This document shows, piece by piece, positions 43,229 through 51,790 of a stretch of DNA of 64,000 bases. The notes under the pieces were generated by a model, which did not search any database, was not told the origin of the DNA, and saw nothing but the letters and a program-made list of their open reading frames with translations. Numbering within the stretch: position 1 is the first letter of the stretch; the number at the start of each line of letters is the position of its first letter. This DNA is from Marinomonas mediterranea MMB-1 (GTDB taxonomy: Bacteria; Pseudomonadota; Gammaproteobacteria; Pseudomonadales; Marinomonadaceae): assembly GCF_000192865.1 (NCBI RefSeq), contig NC_015276.1:1116001-1180000 (forward strand), in the 5' to 3' direction. Made by a program: the position numbers and the translations under genes.

Positions 43229-43924
43229 TCAATAGTTTACAAGAACTTCGCTATCACTGACAACTTTTCCGTACACTATTCGCCCAGAACTTGCGTTTTT
43301 AACTCTGATTTGTTGTCCTTTCGCACCGTCTTCCAGAGCCGTGCCGTTCATTTTTACACTAATTCGGCCGCTTCTCGCGGTAATTAGCACTCGAGCGCCT
43401 TTTTTTACCAAAATGGGCTGTTTTGTAATTTTGTCCGTGATAAAAGTGTTTATTCGGATGTTGCGAGAGGCGACAAGTCCATAGGGTGGTGTTTTTGCTG
43501 TGTAGAGATGACCTCTTATGGTGGTTATGTCGACTTTCCCAGTCGTCGTGTTTGTAGGGGTAATGACGGAGCCTCGACTAATTGGTACCGATGTCTTGAT
43601 ACCATCGATTAAAATCGATTGAGAAACTGGGACGAAGGATTTCCAAGTGGGGGTGTCGCAACTTATGGCGTAGTTTGTTCGTTTGGTTGCGTCCGGGCGT
43701 TGGTTCTTTATTGTTATAGGGTTACTGCACTTTGGTAAGTAACCTAGTGAAGTACTGTTCGATAATTCGATCTTTATTTCTGCATTTGGGTATATATTTG
43801 ATAGCCTAGGTATCTCATGTTCATTGATGAACTGTTGTAATTGCGTAGCGATTTGTGTCGCATGGGAGCAGTTATTGAAAAAAATGAGTAGGATAAAGAT
43901 ACTGTATCGGTAAAGTGAATCCAT
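43229..43924 (-). CDS. flgA: FlgA, flagellar P-ring assembly chaperone
   Basis: 231 residues with a signal peptide (YSIFILLIFFNNCSHATQ) and a C-terminal SAF-type domain (VASRNIRINTFITD, PILVKKGARVLITARSGRIS, GQQIRVKNASSGRIVYGKV). It assists FlgI assembly into the periplasmic P ring. Upstream of flgM on the same strand and divergent from cheV, the arrangement seen in pseudomonads and vibrios. Confidence 0.93.
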   Translation of the reverse strand: MDSLYRYSIFILLIFFNNCSHATQIATQLQQFINEHEIPRLSNIYPNAEIKIELSNSTSLGYLPKCSNPITIKNQRPDATKRTNYAISCDTPTWKSFVPVSQSILIDGIKTSVPISRGSVITPTNTTTGKVDITTIRGHLYTAKTPPYGLVASRNIRINTFITDKITKQPILVKKGARVLITARSGRISVKMNGTALEDGAKGQQIRVKNASSGRIVYGKVVSDSEVLVNY

Positions 43925-44057
43925 TGTTGGCTCTTTGTTAAATTACATGAGTTGTAACAAGGTATTAGTAAAATGATTAAAATCACTCTATCATTGGTTC
44001 TAAGTAATTCACAATGATAGTGATATTCAATAGACATGTGCACTTCAGGAGGCATGT

Positions 44058-44996
44058 ATGGCTGGAGTTCTCGATAGTGTTAATCAGCGCACTCAATTAG
44101 TCGGAGAGAACCGCCTAGAGTTACTTCTTTTCCGCTTAAACGGTAAACAGATTTACGGGATTAACGTGTTCAAAGTGAAAGAGGTGCTTCAATGTCCTAA
44201 GTTGACAACGATGCCTCATAGTAGCTCGGTCGTTCGTGGTGTTGCTCATATTCGCGGCGGAACGATTCCTATTTTGGATTTAGGACTCGCGACAGGTGCA
44301 AGTCCAATCGAAAATATAGACCAGTGTTTTGTGATTATTACCGAATACAATCGACGAATTCAGGGCTTTTTGGTCCGCGGTGTCGAGCGTATTGTTAATA
44401 TGAACTGGAGTGATATCCAGCCACCGCCAAAAGGCTTGTCGAATGATAACTACTTGACAGCAGTGTGTCAGGTGGAAAAAGAAATGGTTGAGATCATTGA
44501 CGTTGAACAGATTTTGTCTGAAGTAGCGCCAACGAGACAACATATTTCAGAAGGTATTGTTACGGGCGAAGTCCAGAAAAATGCGAAGCAGCATCATATT
44601 CTTATTGTTGATGACTCTTCGGTAGCTCGTAAGCAGATCAAGCGTTGTATGGAAGACGTCGGTTTTGCGACGACCGTACTTTGCGATGGTTTAGAGGCCA
44701 TTACGTATCTCAAAAATCTTGTCGATGAGGGCGTTGATATTACGGCGCAGTTCTCAATGGTTATTTCGGATATCGAGATGCCTGAAATGGACGGTTATAC
44801 GTTAACGACAGAAGTTCGTAATGATAGTCGACTCCAAGACTTGTTTATTCTATTGCATACATCGTTAAGTGGCGTATTTAATGAAGCAATGGTTAAGAAA
44901 GTAGGTGCTGATGGTTTCTTAGCTAAGTTTCAGCCTGACGAATTGGCTAAAATTGCGATAGAAACCGTAGCTGCTCAAGAAAGCTTAGAGGCGTAA
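44058..44996 (+). CDS. cheV: CheV, CheW-response regulator hybrid chemotaxis protein
   Basis: 312 residues: an N-terminal CheW-like coupling domain (LLLFRLNGKQIYGINVFKVK, VRGVAHIRGGTIPILDL) and a C-terminal receiver (HILIVDDSSVARKQI, phospho-acceptor Asp in MVISDIEMPEMDGY, conserved Lys near AKFQPDE). It couples receptors to CheA with phosphorylation-dependent control. Start ATG 44058 lies five bases after AGGAGG; an overlapping ATG at 44054 is out of frame. Confidence 0.95.
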   Translation: MAGVLDSVNQRTQLVGENRLELLLFRLNGKQIYGINVFKVKEVLQCPKLTTMPHSSSVVRGVAHIRGGTIPILDLGLATGASPIENIDQCFVIITEYNRRIQGFLVRGVERIVNMNWSDIQPPPKGLSNDNYLTAVCQVEKEMVEIIDVEQILSEVAPTRQHISEGIVTGEVQKNAKQHHILIVDDSSVARKQIKRCMEDVGFATTVLCDGLEAITYLKNLVDEGVDITAQFSMVISDIEMPEMDGYTLTTEVRNDSRLQDLFILLHTSLSGVFNEAMVKKVGADGFLAKFQPDELAKIAIETVAAQESLEA

Positions 44997-45060
44997 CGAC
45001 GCTTCAGTTGTGGAGTTATGTTAGTGCATAACATGTTGGCGCATTGCGTGGTTTTGGCTT

Positions 45061-45906
45061 TTGTTTGGGGGGCCTATGTTCAGTAGTACAAATGCAATTA
45101 CCCCTGCTGGATACGATCGATTTAGAAAGTATCTACAAAAAGTATGTGGCATATCCTTGAGCGAAAATAAGCAGTATCTAGTTGCTAGTCGCTTAGGGAA
45201 GCTCCTTGAACGTGAAGGCTTTAATCGAATAGAAGCGCTGGTTGATACTTTGGAAGTGGGGCGAAATAAGGCCTTAAAAGAAGAAGTAATCAATGCGATG
45301 ACGACGAACGAGACTTTATGGTTCCGTGATAGTCATCCTTTTAACATACTTAGAGAGAAGATCTTACCCGAGATGAAAGACAGGCCATTAAAAATTTGGT
45401 CAGCTGCTTCATCGACAGGTCAAGAGCCTTATTCAATTAGTATGGTTATTGAAGAGTTTAAAGCCTCAAAACCTGGTGTTCTTCGAGCTGGGGAGCGTAT
45501 TGTTGCAACTGATATTTGTACTAATATCTTGCAGCATGCAAAACAAGCTGAATACGACAGCTTGGCTATTGCGCGAGGCTTAGGCGCTGATATGCAGCGA
45601 AAATACTTTGATAAAGTTAATGATTCTACTTGGCGAGTAAAACGAAATTTGTCTACGAGAGTTGAGTTTAAGTTCTTAAACTTAATTGAGCCTTTTAGCA
45701 CGCTGGGTAAGTTTGATGTGATTTTTTGTCGTAACGTTCTGATCTATTTTACGGCGGAAACGAAGCTCGATATTTTACGTAGAATGCATTCCTGCCTTAA
45801 TCCAGGAGGGTATCTATTCCTTGGAGGATCTGAAGCGTTAAGTGGCCTTTCCTCGCACTTTGATATCGTTCAATGTCACCCAGGTATCGTTTATAAAGCG
45901 AAGTAG
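45061..45906 (+). CDS. cheR: CheR, chemotaxis receptor methyltransferase
   Basis: Methylates chemoreceptor glutamates. 281 residues (the frame could also start at 45076) with an N-terminal helical domain, the SAM-binding IWSAASSTGQEPYSISMVI, ATDICTNILQHAKQA, and FCRNVLIYF; C-terminal LGGSEAL. It follows cheV by 64 bases, probably in one transcript. Confidence 0.96.
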   Translation: MFGGPMFSSTNAITPAGYDRFRKYLQKVCGISLSENKQYLVASRLGKLLEREGFNRIEALVDTLEVGRNKALKEEVINAMTTNETLWFRDSHPFNILREKILPEMKDRPLKIWSAASSTGQEPYSISMVIEEFKASKPGVLRAGERIVATDICTNILQHAKQAEYDSLAIARGLGADMQRKYFDKVNDSTWRVKRNLSTRVEFKFLNLIEPFSTLGKFDVIFCRNVLIYFTAETKLDILRRMHSCLNPGGYLFLGGSEALSGLSSHFDIVQCHPGIVYKAK

Positions 45907-45988
45907 AGTGCGCGTGAAAAGCGTTAGTGAGTGCTTGAAGGTGATTTTATCGCGAGTACTTACTGAGCTAATTATGTATTCAAAACGT

Positions 45989-46024
45989 AAAGCCCTATGA
46001 TAGTAATATCGTAGGGCTTTTTAT
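45989..46024 (+). terminator. Rho-independent terminator after cheR
   Basis: AAAGCCCTATGATA-GTAA-TATCGTAGGGCTTT with one G-U pair in 14, then TTTT. It also may serve the convergent thioesterase gene. Confidence 0.88.
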
Positions 46025-46068
46025 TTGGGTGAGCGTTCTAGAGAAGGTGCGAAGAGCGCTAAAAGAGT

Positions 46069-46467
46069 CTAATCGTTAAATATTGGAGTAGGGCGTTTAT
46101 CTTCATCAACGGCGACGAAGTTAAAATGTCCGGTAATGGCTTTTTCGACCTTGTCACTATGGAGCTGTTCTAGATAGATGTTAACTTCAACTTTTAGTGA
46201 TGTTTTTCCGACTTTTACCACTCGGGCAACGAGTTCAACCAGTATTCCCGTTGGAATTGGTTTATTAAAGTCGACTCTTTCAGTGGATATTGTAACGACC
46301 TGTTTTCTAGCGAATCGAGTCGCCGCAATGTATGCGACCTCATCCATCCATTGCAGTGCTATGCCACCAAATAGAGTGTCATAGTGGTTTGTCGTATTAG
46401 GAAAGACCACCTTGGCAACGCGGGTCTCAGACATGTCTTCGCGTTTTTTTATGAGTAGTTGATTCAT
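46069..46467 (-). CDS. Acyl-CoA thioesterase, hotdog fold
   Basis: 132 residues with the hotdog acyl-CoA hydrolase pattern: NHYDTLFGGIALQWMDEVAYIAATRFA holds the conserved Asp of the active site, followed by VDFNKPIPTGILVELVARVV. It resembles YciA/Acot-type enzymes that hydrolyse CoA thioesters. The start is either ATG 46467 or the internal ATG 46434 (MSETRVAKVV); the longer is reported. Its first codon abuts the start codon of the divergent DUF3080 gene. Confidence 0.88.
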   Translation of the reverse strand: MNQLLIKKREDMSETRVAKVVFPNTTNHYDTLFGGIALQWMDEVAYIAATRFARKQVVTISTERVDFNKPIPTGILVELVARVVKVGKTSLKVEVNIYLEQLHSDKVEKAITGHFNFVAVDEDKRPTPIFND

Positions 46468-47496
46468 ATGTTGTCATTTAAGTCTGTTTTAATAGTAATT
46501 ACATCGTTTCTGATATGCAGCTGCGATGACCGATTTCGACCGTTAGAACATCTAGTATCCTACCATGAAGCGCTGGCTCGTTCTAAACTGATTCAACTTG
46601 AGGAGCTGGAAACAGATAGCCACTTAAGCTTACTGCGCTTGCCTGATTTGCGTGATCGAACGATGCCGCTATCAAAATTTGATATTGGTTTGTTGGAGTT
46701 TCTCTCGTTGCAGCGATGTGATGTGGGGTTGGTCGCAGGAGAAAGGAACAGTATCCTTGGGAGAGTGATGCCTTCGAGCCAGCGCTTCCTTTATGAGCTT
46801 AAGATCATAAAGGCCATAGAGCAATGTACTATTGAAAATGAAAGTTTGATGACTAAGCTGCAAGGGGTCGTTAGAACTAAGCGAGCTGAATTACCTAAAG
46901 CGTTTGCAAATGCTATGTGGTCTGGGGAAGAGGCAGCGGGGTTCTTTAGCCTATCTAACGGGATGATTTCGATGTCACCAGAGCGGTCTCAATACCAAGC
47001 TCTTGTGAGTACTTTTTCAGAGCTAGTAATTATCGGCGAAAACCTGCAAACACTGCCTAACTTGTCTAATAAAGTATTTGAAGCCTATCTTAAAGTTATG
47101 CTTGATAGTGAGTATGGAGGCAGGCTTCTGGTGACGCTTCAGGTGCTTGCAACACGCTTAGAGTACGCTACGAATGCTATTGAGGCAGTGGACGTGAATG
47201 CTGCTAATTGCCAAGCGCCAATCGCTTATTTAAAACAACAATTTACTAAGTACTATATCAAGATTATTCAGCCTTATATGGCCCGAGTGAATCGAGTCGC
47301 TTATCAGGTGCTGCCTAATTTAAAAGAGCTGGGCAACGTTGCTAGTGAAGAACCAGAGGCACTAAAGCGCTTTTTCTCTCAATTTGATGAAAATACCAAC
47401 ACTGTGTGGGGGAGATACAAACAAGCCTCTATCCGCCATGCTCAAGCTTGGAGTCACTTATTTGAGCAGTGTGGAATAAGTCTCAAAACAAATTAA
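46468..47496 (+). CDS. DUF3080 family predicted lipoprotein
   Basis: 342 residues from ATG 46468. The N-terminus (MLSFKSVLIVITSFLICSCD) is a lipoprotein-like signal with Cys at the end of a hydrophobic segment. The body is helical, with VSYHEALARSKLIQLEE, LQRCDVGLVAGERNS and FANAMWSGEEAAGFFSLSNG, which I recognise as DUF3080, a gammaproteobacterial family of unknown role. An ATG three codons upstream (46459) is in frame and would overlap the thioesterase gene. Confidence 0.72.
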   Translation: MLSFKSVLIVITSFLICSCDDRFRPLEHLVSYHEALARSKLIQLEELETDSHLSLLRLPDLRDRTMPLSKFDIGLLEFLSLQRCDVGLVAGERNSILGRVMPSSQRFLYELKIIKAIEQCTIENESLMTKLQGVVRTKRAELPKAFANAMWSGEEAAGFFSLSNGMISMSPERSQYQALVSTFSELVIIGENLQTLPNLSNKVFEAYLKVMLDSEYGGRLLVTLQVLATRLEYATNAIEAVDVNAANCQAPIAYLKQQFTKYYIKIIQPYMARVNRVAYQVLPNLKELGNVASEEPEALKRFFSQFDENTNTVWGRYKQASIRHAQAWSHLFEQCGISLKTN

Positions 47497-47525
47497 AGCC
47501 GCTTTTTGGGAGGGCGTTTTGTATC

Positions 47526-47849
47526 CTAGGCTTTTGCAAGGAGTAGGTTATCAACGGCTTCAACAGCGTTGTATTGTATTGCGCCACCTACCGCTAAAGG
47601 TTCTTGGCTTAGTGCCTTCAAAAGTGCGATATTGGCCGTAGGGTTTTCGGAAATTGAATGAGTGAATTGAATCGGGCGAGTCACAGCGTGCGGCTCGTGT
47701 TGATTGAGTTCATCAGCTGTGCCCTGAATGCTTGGGCCTGGTTGACTAAAAAGACTCATAAATAGCGCGAAGTCAGCACTCCCTGAAACCTGACGACCAG
47801 GTTGGGTTCTCTGTGTTAACTGGGATTCGACTATTTCTCTTACGTTCAT
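47526..47849 (-). CDS. Hypothetical protein, 107 residues
   Basis: I do not recognise this family. The frame is preceded by AAGAG seven bases before its ATG, which makes translation plausible. The product is hydrophilic with no membrane segment or signal; the N-terminus (MNVREIVESQLTQRTQPG) is polar, and the C-terminal half (ALLKALSQEPLAVGGAIQYN) may be helical. It lies alone on the minus strand between the DUF3080 gene and the GGDEF gene. Confidence 0.55.
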   Translation of the reverse strand: MNVREIVESQLTQRTQPGRQVSGSADFALFMSLFSQPGPSIQGTADELNQHEPHAVTRPIQFTHSISENPTANIALLKALSQEPLAVGGAIQYNAVEAVDNLLLAKA

Positions 47850-48137
47850 GTTGATTCTCTTAATGATCAGTCTTTTTATCGGCTGAGTGACCGATTCTTT
47901 AGAAATTGATTAAAGAGTTTGTAAATTTAGCCGTTAGCGAGAATATTCGTATAATGAACAACCAGTTACAGATATGACTAGCAATAATACCAAGAAAGTT
48001 GGTTTTGCTTTTTTAAATTGACTTGTTTTGTCATATCACTGTCGTTCTGATTAAACATCGTACTATAATGCATTGTAGATCAACTGCTTTGTATTGGTAG
48101 AAGAACCCTATGTGGACAGCTAGTTAAGGTGTAATAA

Positions 48138-49202
48138 ATGCACGATGTCGATGAGCTAATAAATAATGTTCGCCATAATGAGCAGATAGCGCTTAGGTTC
48201 TTCGATATTGAACGTTGTATCTTGTCTATTGGACGTTGCGATCAATTCGTATCGACACTTACTAAAGAAGTTCAAAAGCAGTTTAACGTCCCGTTTGTCT
48301 GGGTGAACCTTATCAATGAGGCGCCTCTAGCTCATTTGGTTGAAAGTCTGGAGAAAAGCACGGGTCTAAAAGACCGAGTTCTTTTTACTCGCCGAAGTGC
48401 CATGATTGACGCTATAGGCGTCGGAAGTAAGACGGTTCTAGTGAATCAGGACGTAAATAAGTATCGTGAAATCATCCCTAGTATTTACCGAGACATTATC
48501 GGTTCTGTTGCAATTTCACCTCTTACGATGGACGGTGAAATAGTTGGGCTTTTTTGTCAGGCGGATGAAAATGCGGATCGCTATGACCCGAATACTAAAG
48601 ACACTTTTCTGCTTGATCAACTTGCGATAAAAATTTCTATTTGCCTAAGCAATGTAACCGCACGGGAAAAACTTGAATATTTAGCAACAAGAGATCCTCT
48701 CACGGGGTTGCTAAATCGTCGACAGTTGGAGCTGATGTTAGATCGTGAGTTTGCCCGATCAAAACGTCAAAATAGAGATCTAACTGTTGTGTTTATTGAT
48801 TGTGATGCCTTTAAATCAATAAATGATACGTTGGGTCACAACTGTGGCGATGAAGTGCTAGAATATATTGCAAAGCGTTTACTAAAGTACATTCATAAGC
48901 AAGGCTTAGCGTTTCGATTTGCTGGTGACGAGTTCGTTTTCGTGACCCCTGGGAAAAGCTATGATCAGGCAATACACATTGCTGAGTCTATCCATGATTA
49001 CTTGCAAGCTAATCCGCTTAGATACCGTAATAACTTAGTTCCTATTACTATTAGTTATGGTGGTGCGAGTGTCACGTCAGACTCGCCCTCAAGCTATAAG
49101 CAGCTATTAAAAATGGCTGATGAGCGCCTCTATCATTATAAAAACAACCGAAAGAGATCGGTGCCAACCAAGGTGTTTAAATTCTTAAATAGAATACGCT
49201 AG
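48138..49202 (+). CDS. GAF-like/GGDEF domain protein, predicted diguanylate cyclase
   Basis: 354 residues. Residues about 25-185 look like a GAF sensory domain (FVSTLTKEVQKQFNVPFVWV, GSVAISPLTMDGEIVGLFCQ). Residues about 190-340 are a GGDEF domain beginning LEYLATRDPLTGLLNRRQLE. The signature reads A-G-D-E-F (FRFAGDEFVFV), a variant that can be catalytic, and the upstream I-site position (RxxD) reads H-K-Q-G, so product inhibition through the classical site is unlikely. It probably makes cyclic di-GMP in response to a cytoplasmic ligand. Confidence 0.88.
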   Translation: MHDVDELINNVRHNEQIALRFFDIERCILSIGRCDQFVSTLTKEVQKQFNVPFVWVNLINEAPLAHLVESLEKSTGLKDRVLFTRRSAMIDAIGVGSKTVLVNQDVNKYREIIPSIYRDIIGSVAISPLTMDGEIVGLFCQADENADRYDPNTKDTFLLDQLAIKISICLSNVTAREKLEYLATRDPLTGLLNRRQLELMLDREFARSKRQNRDLTVVFIDCDAFKSINDTLGHNCGDEVLEYIAKRLLKYIHKQGLAFRFAGDEFVFVTPGKSYDQAIHIAESIHDYLQANPLRYRNNLVPITISYGGASVTSDSPSSYKQLLKMADERLYHYKNNRKRSVPTKVFKFLNRIR

Positions 49203-49219
49203 ATGTAATTTAATTACAT
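49203..49219. promoter_or_regulatory. HexR-type operator upstream of glk-zwf-eda
   Basis: ATGTAATTTAATTACAT is a perfect palindrome (arms ATGTAAT/ATTACAT, centre TTA) containing TGTAATTTAATTACA, which matches the HexR consensus TGTAAT-N3-ATTACA known from gammaproteobacteria. It begins at the base after the GGDEF gene stop codon, 84 bases before the glk start. HexR senses KDPG and controls Entner-Doudoroff and related genes; here the downstream genes are its classical targets. Confidence 0.85.
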
Positions 49220-49302
49220 GATTGCGTGATTAGAATTGCAAATTGGGATGTTTTTAACGTCGTTTTTGTTGTAAAATTTCAAAAAAAATTAAAGGGTCAT
49301 GT

Positions 49303-50274
49303 ATGTCTCATGCATTGATTGCTGATCTAGGTGGGACTAATGCGCGTTTTGCCATTGTTCCTATCAATCAATATCAGCCTCAAGAAGTGCACGTGTTTTC
49401 GTGTAAAAACTTCGATACATTTTTCGATGCTGCGAATGCCTATCTGGGTAAATGCAGCGTTGAACTAGAGTTTATTGATGCGGTTGTTTTAGCCATCGCT
49501 GGCCCCGTTAATCGCGAGGTTATTCGTTTTACGAATAACTCTTGGGCGTTTACAAAAGAAGAAATTCAGGCGCATTTTGGAGCAGATAAAGCCGTAGCGT
49601 TATTGAACGACTATGATGCTTTGGGCCACTGCTTAGAAATTTTGCCTAAAGACGACTTGGTAACAATTGGCGAGCAAGAGGCGATTGACCTAAGTGCTCC
49701 GTCATGGGTCCTAGGTCCTGGAACTGGTCTTGGGGTTGCGTGTGTCGTTCCTCAGGACGGTGTCGCTAACCTAGTACTACCAGGTGAAGGCGGGCATGTC
49801 GATATAAGTACCAATAGCGATCAGGAAGACTTTATCCTTCAGTTTTTGCGAGAACGGCATACACGTGTTTCTGCTGAGCGTGTCTTGTCCGGTATGGGGA
49901 TTGAGAATATTTACGAAGCCTTGTGTGCCCGAGAGAAAATAGGTAAGCGTTTAACTGCTCCTGAAATTGGTGAAGCATTCCTATCAGGATCAGATCCCAT
50001 TGCCAAAGAGACGATGAGCCAATTTTTTACCTTCTTAGGGCGTGTTGTTGGAAACTTGGTCTTGGCCGTTGAGAGTCGTGGTGGCGTGTATATTACAGGT
50101 GGTATCATACCGCGTTATCTGGATGCGTTTAAAGAAAGTGGATTCAGAAAAGCGATGCAAGAAAAAGGTCGGATGACAGGTTATGTTTCACCGATCCCAA
50201 CGTTCGTTGTGATGTCAGAATACCCCGGGCTGATGGGATGTGCTAACTATGCATCTTATCTCGTATCAGAATAA
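49303..50274 (+). CDS. glk: Glucokinase
   Basis: Phosphorylates glucose with ATP. 323 residues of the Glk family: IADLGGTNARFAIV (phosphate 1), LGPGTGLGVACV (phosphate 2), VLPGEGGHVDIS and FLGRVVGNLVLAVESRGGVY with the adenosine motif GGIIPRYLDAF. Leads the glk-zwf-eda operon under a HexR-type operator; zwf starts 24 bases after it. Confidence 0.96.
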   Translation: MSHALIADLGGTNARFAIVPINQYQPQEVHVFSCKNFDTFFDAANAYLGKCSVELEFIDAVVLAIAGPVNREVIRFTNNSWAFTKEEIQAHFGADKAVALLNDYDALGHCLEILPKDDLVTIGEQEAIDLSAPSWVLGPGTGLGVACVVPQDGVANLVLPGEGGHVDISTNSDQEDFILQFLRERHTRVSAERVLSGMGIENIYEALCAREKIGKRLTAPEIGEAFLSGSDPIAKETMSQFFTFLGRVVGNLVLAVESRGGVYITGGIIPRYLDAFKESGFRKAMQEKGRMTGYVSPIPTFVVMSEYPGLMGCANYASYLVSE

Positions 50275-50298
50275 GCCTAACATTATTGGAGAAATAGA

Positions 50299-51774
50299 AT
50301 GAAGGCCAGTTTAAAAGCCTGTGACGTTGTTATTTTTGGCGGCGGTGGTGATCTTGCAATGCGCAAGTTATTGCCAGCTCTGTACCATTTAGATATGGAT
50401 GGATTGCTCGCACCGACAACTCGTATTATTGGTGCGTCACGTCGTGATATGAGTGCCAAAGATTACCAAGACAAAGTTCGTGCTGCTCTGGATGAGTTCG
50501 TTCCTGCAAGCAAAGAAGACACAACGATTTGGAGCCGATTTAAAGAGCGTCTTAGTTACGTATCGGTGAATGCTCAAGAAGAATCTGATTTTGCACGTTT
50601 TAATGAGCATGGCGTTGGTGACGATGAGCGAGATGCCGTTTTTTACTTGGCGACGTCTCCGGACCTATTTGGCTCAATCTGTTCTTCATTGGCTAAATTT
50701 AAACTGAATCAAGCCAGAATGCGTGTTGTATTAGAAAAACCGCTTGGTCGTGACCTCGCTTCTTCGCATGCAATCAACAATGAAGTATTGCAGAATTTTC
50801 AAGAGAGCCAAATCTTCCGAATCGACCACTATCTGGGTAAAGAAACGGTTCAAAACCTATTAGCAATCCGTTTTGGTAACACTTTGTTTGAGCCGCTATG
50901 GTCAAGTGCTCATATCGACAACGTTCAAATCACCGTATCGGAAACGGTTGGTGTAGAAGGCCGATGGGGTTATTACAATAAGGCTGGTGCGTTGCGTGAC
51001 ATGGTACAAAACCATCTGGTTCAGCTGCTGTGTCTGGTTGCAATGGAACCGCCTAGCCGTATGGATTCAACGTCTGTCCGAGATGAAAAGATCAAAGTTC
51101 TGAAAGCCCTTAGGCCAATAGAAGGGGCAAATGCGTATACAAAAACAGTTCGTGGTCAGTACGCAAAAGGCATGATCGATGGTAAAGACGTAAAGGGCTT
51201 CTTTGATGAAGAAGACAGCAATCCAGAATCACGTACCGAGACATTTGTCGCGTTACGTGCTGATGTTGATAACTGGCGTTGGGCTGGAGTGCCATTTTAC
51301 TTGCGAACGGGCAAGCGTTTAGGGCAGCGCTACTCTGAAATTGTGATTCAATTTAAAGCGTTACCGCATAGTATCTTTAACGACGAAAGTAATCGAGAAC
51401 TGCAACGTAACCAGCTTGTGATTCGTTTACAGCCAGAAGAAAAGATTTCGCTTACTGTTATGAATAAAGTGCCGGGTGCAAGTGAAGGGATGAACCTTCA
51501 ACCTGTTGACCTAAACTTAAGTTTGACGGAAGCCTTTAACGATAAGCGCAGTCCTGAAGCCTACGAGCGATTGCTACTCGATGTTATGCGTGACGATGCA
51601 ACCTTGTTTATGCACTACGGCGAAGTAGAGGCAGCATGGAAATGGGTGGACGGTATTATGGCTGCGTGGGCTCAAACGAGTGAACGCCCTAAAGAGTATG
51701 CGTCTGGTTCATGGGGGCCAGCAGCCTCGATGGCATTACCAATCAAAGACGGCCGTAATTGGCACGATTACTAA
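50299..51774 (+). CDS. zwf: Glucose-6-phosphate 1-dehydrogenase
   Basis: Oxidises glucose 6-phosphate to 6-phosphogluconolactone. 491 residues with dinucleotide motif VVIFGGGGDLAMRKLLPALY (the family's GxxGDLA), catalytic RIDHYLGKETVQN, and substrate segment FYLRTGKRLG. In the operon glk-zwf-eda it is followed directly by eda; the 6-phosphogluconolactonase gene (pgl) that often sits between zwf and eda is absent. Confidence 0.97.
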   Translation: MKASLKACDVVIFGGGGDLAMRKLLPALYHLDMDGLLAPTTRIIGASRRDMSAKDYQDKVRAALDEFVPASKEDTTIWSRFKERLSYVSVNAQEESDFARFNEHGVGDDERDAVFYLATSPDLFGSICSSLAKFKLNQARMRVVLEKPLGRDLASSHAINNEVLQNFQESQIFRIDHYLGKETVQNLLAIRFGNTLFEPLWSSAHIDNVQITVSETVGVEGRWGYYNKAGALRDMVQNHLVQLLCLVAMEPPSRMDSTSVRDEKIKVLKALRPIEGANAYTKTVRGQYAKGMIDGKDVKGFFDEEDSNPESRTETFVALRADVDNWRWAGVPFYLRTGKRLGQRYSEIVIQFKALPHSIFNDESNRELQRNQLVIRLQPEEKISLTVMNKVPGASEGMNLQPVDLNLSLTEAFNDKRSPEAYERLLLDVMRDDATLFMHYGEVEAAWKWVDGIMAAWAQTSERPKEYASGSWGPAASMALPIKDGRNWHDY

Positions 51775-51790
51775 ATAAAGGAGTAAGTTC

